Shown here piece after piece: positions 59,380 to 64,000 of a stretch of DNA of 64,000 bases (positions are counted from its first letter, which is position 1; each line of letters opens with the position of its first letter). Below the pieces are notes generated by a model. The model was not told the origin of the DNA and ran no database searches. It saw only the letters and a program-made list of their open reading frames with translations. Source of the DNA: Acridotheres tristis (Eukaryota; Chordata; Aves; Passeriformes; Sturnidae); contig CM072893.1 in NCBI GenBank assembly GCA_037013685.1, forward strand, positions 18,929,736 through 18,993,735, given 5' to 3'. The position numbers and the translations under genes were made by a program.

Positions 59380-62300
59380 CTCCAGCATCCCTGCTTTGCC
59401 TGTAGCCTTAAACCACCTCATCTTCAGCAATTCCAGTGCCACAAAGAAAGCATAGAAATCTTAGAAAGGCTGAACATCTAATCTGTACTGCCACAAAACA
59501 GCATTATTATGAGGACTGCACTGCCTGGGCTGGTTTGTTGTTGTAGGATAGCTCTCCAGTACTAGGCAGCTCCTATTTCTTAAATATAAATCACCACTAA
59601 AACCATTTGCTTGAGTTCAAAACCAACAATGGTATACTCAAATTGCAATAAATTAGTTATGTAGAGTAACATAGAGAAACATCAAAAACTACATTAAGTC
59701 AAGGGGAATACAGTAAATATTTTGATAAGCTGTTGTCAGAGCACAATGCAGCTATTTTAAAGCTATAGCTTCAATCTTTGTCTGGCTATGGATATTGGAT
59801 GAGCTCCCTTTGCATCTTCCTGATTTGTCTTCTCCTCAAGCTTTGAAAGTTAGAGCTGGGGTGAAACACCCTCCCACCTTCAGGCAAGTTTTGAGATGCA
59901 GCTGCCCACGATGTACATGAGCTGAGACCTTCAGTCCTCTTTCCCAGCAGCTAATGTAGCACCTGGGGAACAACCTAATGCCAAAATATCACATGTACAG
60001 AAAAAAGCGTTTCAGGAAAGCATCACTCCTAAAGAGAATGAAGCAGACTGTAAATCTATCCAGCTCAGCCTCCCCTACAGCTGGGAAGGTCTCTCACTTC
60101 AGATTCCCTCCATCTGTCTTTTCAGCATTGATCTGTCACCACAGAAAGCTGCTGACAGACGGCCCCGATTCACACAGCCATGCAGGAAATCGTGATAACC
60201 AATTATCACTGTGCAGGAATTCATCTCCCAGACAGGCATCTCTGCCTACCAGTGTCTGCAGCATAATACAACCAAGTACCAACATCATTGTGGCAGCACT
60301 TTTAAAATTTAGTTTTAAACAAAATTTCAAAAATCAGCAGCATCATGACCTCATGCACTCTGCCTTGTTCAATAATGCTAGTGGCAGCTGCTTATGCCAG
60401 AGGGCTGGGAATGGTTTGTTCTTCTTCCTCAGGAAAAAAAAAAAAAAACAGACTTTGGAGAAGGTCATAAAGTTTCAATCAAGAGTAGACCTGCCCTGTA
60501 TCCTTCTTGCCCAGAATCTTGTTCCCAAGAGCAGTGTGGACCTGGTGAAGCAACTGTGAGATTATCCCTCAGTAGATGACACTCAGGAATTAGGATTTGT
60601 CTACCTGCTTCCATAACCATCCCAGCAGACTTGCATGAATACAGCCCTACCCACTGCAGCTACCCCAATACCAGTGCAAGAGAGCACATCCTGCCCCTTG
60701 TGCTCCTCCATAGCAAGGGAAATAAGTTGTACCAATACAAAAGACATCACATCCTTGACATTAAAGCTGAGTTGATGTAACTAACACAAAATCACATCTT
60801 TACAGAATTATACTGACCAAAATTCTGTGAGGAGACCTGGACAGGGAGGATAGCTTGATGAAAAACAGTGTCTAAAAGTACAATCAGTGAAAAAATTAGA
60901 TTCTGGATCAATTATTTACATGCTGCCCCAACCCCCATATCTTCAGACCTGTTTAGGAAAGGATATTTATTTTACAGTTAAAGAAAGATACTAGGAGATA
61001 CAATAAGCTATTTCAGACATTAAATGAAAGCATTCCTGAATGCTGAAAACGATTGTGTACAGAAGGGGCACAGAGAAGGAGTCTTTGAGAATCCTGAATA
61101 AGAAAATAAATCTCTCTTTATTTGCCTTGGAGAGTCTTTTTTTTTGATGTCAGCTCTCAACTTTTCTTTGAAACCTTACCATCAAGCTGCATACTGCAAA
61201 AGGGAAGCAGAGATGTTTATTTATCAGCAGAGAACCACAAGCCACTCTTTGCCCAGGATGGTCTCTGCCCTCTTTACAACTGCTGAGATGGCAAATACAT
61301 TTCCTAATCCTGGACAGTGGTATTGCCCAGGATAAGAAGTCCCAGCAGCAGTTTGCAAACCCCATCTGTATGTGGGGCACCCAGAAGGATGTGTGAAAAG
61401 ATTCAAAACAAAGGGTGAAATTGTTTGAAATTGCATTTGTCATATTCTATTCTTTATGACTATAGAAATAAAATGTTTATTCCTATTCCCCTCACCCAGG
61501 ATCATAGGAAAAAATCACCGTATTTTGTGAATAAGTGAGTGGAAAAAAGACCATTTCAACATTTGGAATTAAAAACTAGTTTGTAATGCAAAGGTTAAAA
61601 GATAAGGTTTTCTCATGTATACTTTCAGTGCAAAAGCAGCTTTCCTGTTAAATCCTTGGTAATTTCATAAAGTAAGACGCACCTAACAAAAAAGCACTGA
61701 AAAACATGGTAAACTTCTTGATTATCAGAAGGCTACAGCCTGTTAGAAGCTCAGTATTTCCTCAGTTCCTAGCCAGAGCCTTACCCCCCCTCATCATCCA
61801 TGAACCATGCAGAGAGCTGAGCTCTCTCCACACTGGGCTCTTCTCGGGGTTCCAAAGCTGTGAGTGCAGGGACAATGGGTGGGTGTTTTGTGCTGCCAAC
61901 ACGTGGTGGTGGGGCAGGGGCTGGGATCTCACCCAGGCTGCTCTCAAACAGCAAACAACCTCCAGCATGAGCTGGATTTGGTTCCTAGGAAAAAAAAATC
62001 TGATCTGCTTGGTTACTGTGTTTGGATTTTCTTCAAATGTGTCTTCACAGGCAGTGGATAAATTTCATATATTTCTACATGGACTCATAACTGCTCCCCT
62101 TCTCCTGAGGACTGGAATGCCTGAATGTTTAATTTTCCTTCTACCTTGAAAATGTAATTTCCTATTGCCACCAGTGCCAGCAATTCTTGCTAATGCTTTA
62201 AAGAGAGCCTTGCCCCTCTTGTACATCTCTATGTTTTCACAATCCCTCTCAGTTAATGGCTGTCTGTAGTAGATGAGGAGTCTTAACCAGGTGGTGGATC

Positions 62301-64000
62301 AAGGCCATGGAGAGCTCCCCAGCACTCAGGAAGCTCTGGGCACTGTTCCTGGGTTACACATGGGGCAGTGCAGTGAGGGCCTGGAGAAGCAAAGGACACA
62401 GCCTGGGATATAAGTACAGAACTGCAGCCCATGGCCTGAGGCAGAGGCTGCAGCCCATTGCACCACTTGTACACCATGGAAGAGAAAATCCCATCACTTC
62501 AGCAGGTGCCTTGAGACACATCCTCTCTGCTGAAGCAGTGCTTTCTCTGCCAGGAATGTCCTGATGCATTTTCCCCACCATCACAAACCTCAATGCCTTC
62601 AGCCAGCTTCTTGTTTTCAGAGATTGGTTTCAGGAAACCAAGATGCCCAGTTTAAAATCTCAAACTGTTTTGTGCAGATGATCCCTGAAATGAAAACTAA
62701 ATATATCTCCCCTAAAATGAACTATTAATATTGATATTGATCCAGGTTCTGGGAAAATAATTGAATGTACTTCTACTATTTGGATGGCTAAATATTTCCA
62801 ATAAAGAGCATTATGAACAATGCAGAATATGTTTGCTTTGGAGGAAGGCTTGAGGATTTAAAGCTCATGTTAGAAACATTAGCTGCTGTCACTAATGTGA
62901 CTTGCTGACTTGAATGTTTATTTTTTCTGATTTTTCCCCCATTCCTCCAATTTTTCAATTAAAACTTAATCGCCTGCCCACTCACTCACTGCAGAAGTGA
63001 TAGGGAGATTATAAACTGCCATAAAAACCTTCTTTGGTCTCACATTTCTCCCTGGAAACACAGAGAAAAGGTCAGTTATAATGCTGGCCTCCACACTAAG
63101 CCACACTTGTGGCTTAAGCCCTTCCTTTAGGAGTGTTCATTGGGTGTTGGGTGGTGTGTTCATGTCCCAAATTGCTTCAATTTGCCTGAGTGTCTTCTAG
63201 TGAGCTGCATTGCCATCTCATCAACAGAAATCAGGAGCCAGCTCCTCTGAACTGGATATTTTAATCTAATTTTATGGCTTATTTCCATGTTGAATTAAAC
63301 TAGGGTTGTCTCTGTGTATGCAAAATGAACAAAGAACAGCAGACCTGTGTCCCAGCTGAGCAGCTGTCCAATTGAGAGAAATTTCTGCAATGATCATCAC
63401 CTTGAAAAACAGGCTGAGCAGGGACAGCACAACACTTTAGCTGCTAGGAGACAAGAACCTACTGCTATTGCATTCACTTCCTTAAATAATCCTGTAGCTC
63501 TAAAATGACCAAGGACTAGTTTAAGCTTGCAACCAGAGCAGTGGCTGGAGGGAGGCTGTAAAGGCAGTTTGTGTACAATGTACAATGATAGCAGCAAGAG
63601 GAGAGATTAGATAAACAGAAGATCATTTACAGCATCATGTGCCTCACAAGCCTCTCCTGGCAGTAGATGTATTGCATCCACTCCAAAACAATTAGCTGAC
63701 CTGACAAGCGGGGAATATTCACTGGGGGTAGGTAGCAAGGGTGATTTGCACTGAGACCCTTAGGCTATCAGAAGAGCAGAGGCCAGGGCTTTTCTGGACA
63801 CTTTTATGGCCAGCTGTTTATTTTTAAGATTAATTTATTGCTCCTGGTGGGTGTGGTGCTTTAGCATGCTAAAAGAGATGTTGTGAGCATCATCCTTACA
63901 GGAAGAACCAGGGAGAATATTTTGGCCTCCCTGGTTTACCAAGCGGGGTGGAGGTCAAGAGTTTGGAGAGACCTTGAGCAGACAGAGCAACAGGAAACAT
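59380..64000. other. Distal 5' flank, no gene seen
   Basis: A 193-codon ATG-started frame at 59978-60559 includes translated poly-A (a Lys run at about 60434-60448) and matches no family. An A-run lies at 60434-60448. AT-rich sequence near 62.7-63.0 kb and an E-box/MEF2-like pair at 63.81 kb are possible regulatory elements. Confidence 0.45.
63811..63827 (+). promoter_or_regulatory. E-box adjacent to a consensus MEF2 site
   Basis: CAGCTG at 63811-63816 is followed after one base by TTATTTTTAA (63818-63827), an exact fit to the MEF2 consensus YTA(A/T)4TAR. Paired E-box and MEF2 sites are a known muscle-enhancer arrangement. By sequence alone this is only a candidate, since such short sites occur by chance. 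Confidence 0.3.

Noticed and set aside
59978..60559. 193-codon ATG-started frame
   Set aside because: It includes a translated A-run and has no recognisable domain, splice sites or promoter. It is most likely chance.

Overview
The window is vertebrate genomic DNA, almost certainly from a bird and probably a songbird. It has long introns, CpG-rich promoter DNA, decayed CR1 LINE 3' ends typical of bird genomes, and one LTR whose end resembles the ERV LTRs common in passerines. Species assignment is inference from the sequence alone.

The only protein-coding gene I can support is CXCL12 (SDF-1), on the minus strand across the first 14.5 kb. Exon 1 (14340-14400) encodes the signal peptide. Exon 2 (9240-9357) carries the N-terminal signalling residues, the CXC motif and the third cysteine. 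Exon 3 (5865-5955) carries the fourth cysteine and the C-terminal helix and ends in the alpha stop codon. Exon 4 (358-373) adds the four-residue beta tail RFKM. All splice sites are canonical and the phases join into an intact 89-aa alpha and 93-aa beta precursor. The alpha stop codon lies inside the 5' splice site used for beta, so splicing versus polyadenylation of this intron chooses the isoform. Two AATAAA signals near 3.63-3.70 kb are candidates for the alpha 3' end. The beta 3' UTR runs off the left edge. Exon 1 sits in a CpG-rich region (about 12.96-14.78 kb) with a TATA-like element near 14505 and G-rich tracts.

From 14.6 kb to the right end (about 49 kb) I see no convincing coding exon. 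This is the 5' flank of CXCL12. It holds a second CpG-rich block (about 16.33-16.88 kb) with a 10-bp tandem repeat, and a striking ~475-bp GGAGCA hexanucleotide array at 20.09-20.56 kb followed by a short CpG-rich patch and a ~130-bp pyrimidine tract. It also holds two short tandem duplications (21.0 and 22.8 kb), several CR1 LINE fragments (about 22.0, 29.3, 34.4, 40.3 and 43.3-44.4 kb), MIR-like SINE remnants, a (TA)n microsatellite (39.2 kb), a short ERV-type LTR (51.4-51.6 kb) and an inverted repeat (59.3 kb). Several AT-rich or homeodomain/E-box/MEF2-like clusters are possible enhancers, but conservation data would be needed to support them.

I found no new multi-gene system. The observations most worth checking are the alpha/beta decision site, a four-tract G-quadruplex candidate in the pre-mRNA just upstream of exon 3, the hexanucleotide array, and the possible regulatory DNA upstream of CXCL12.
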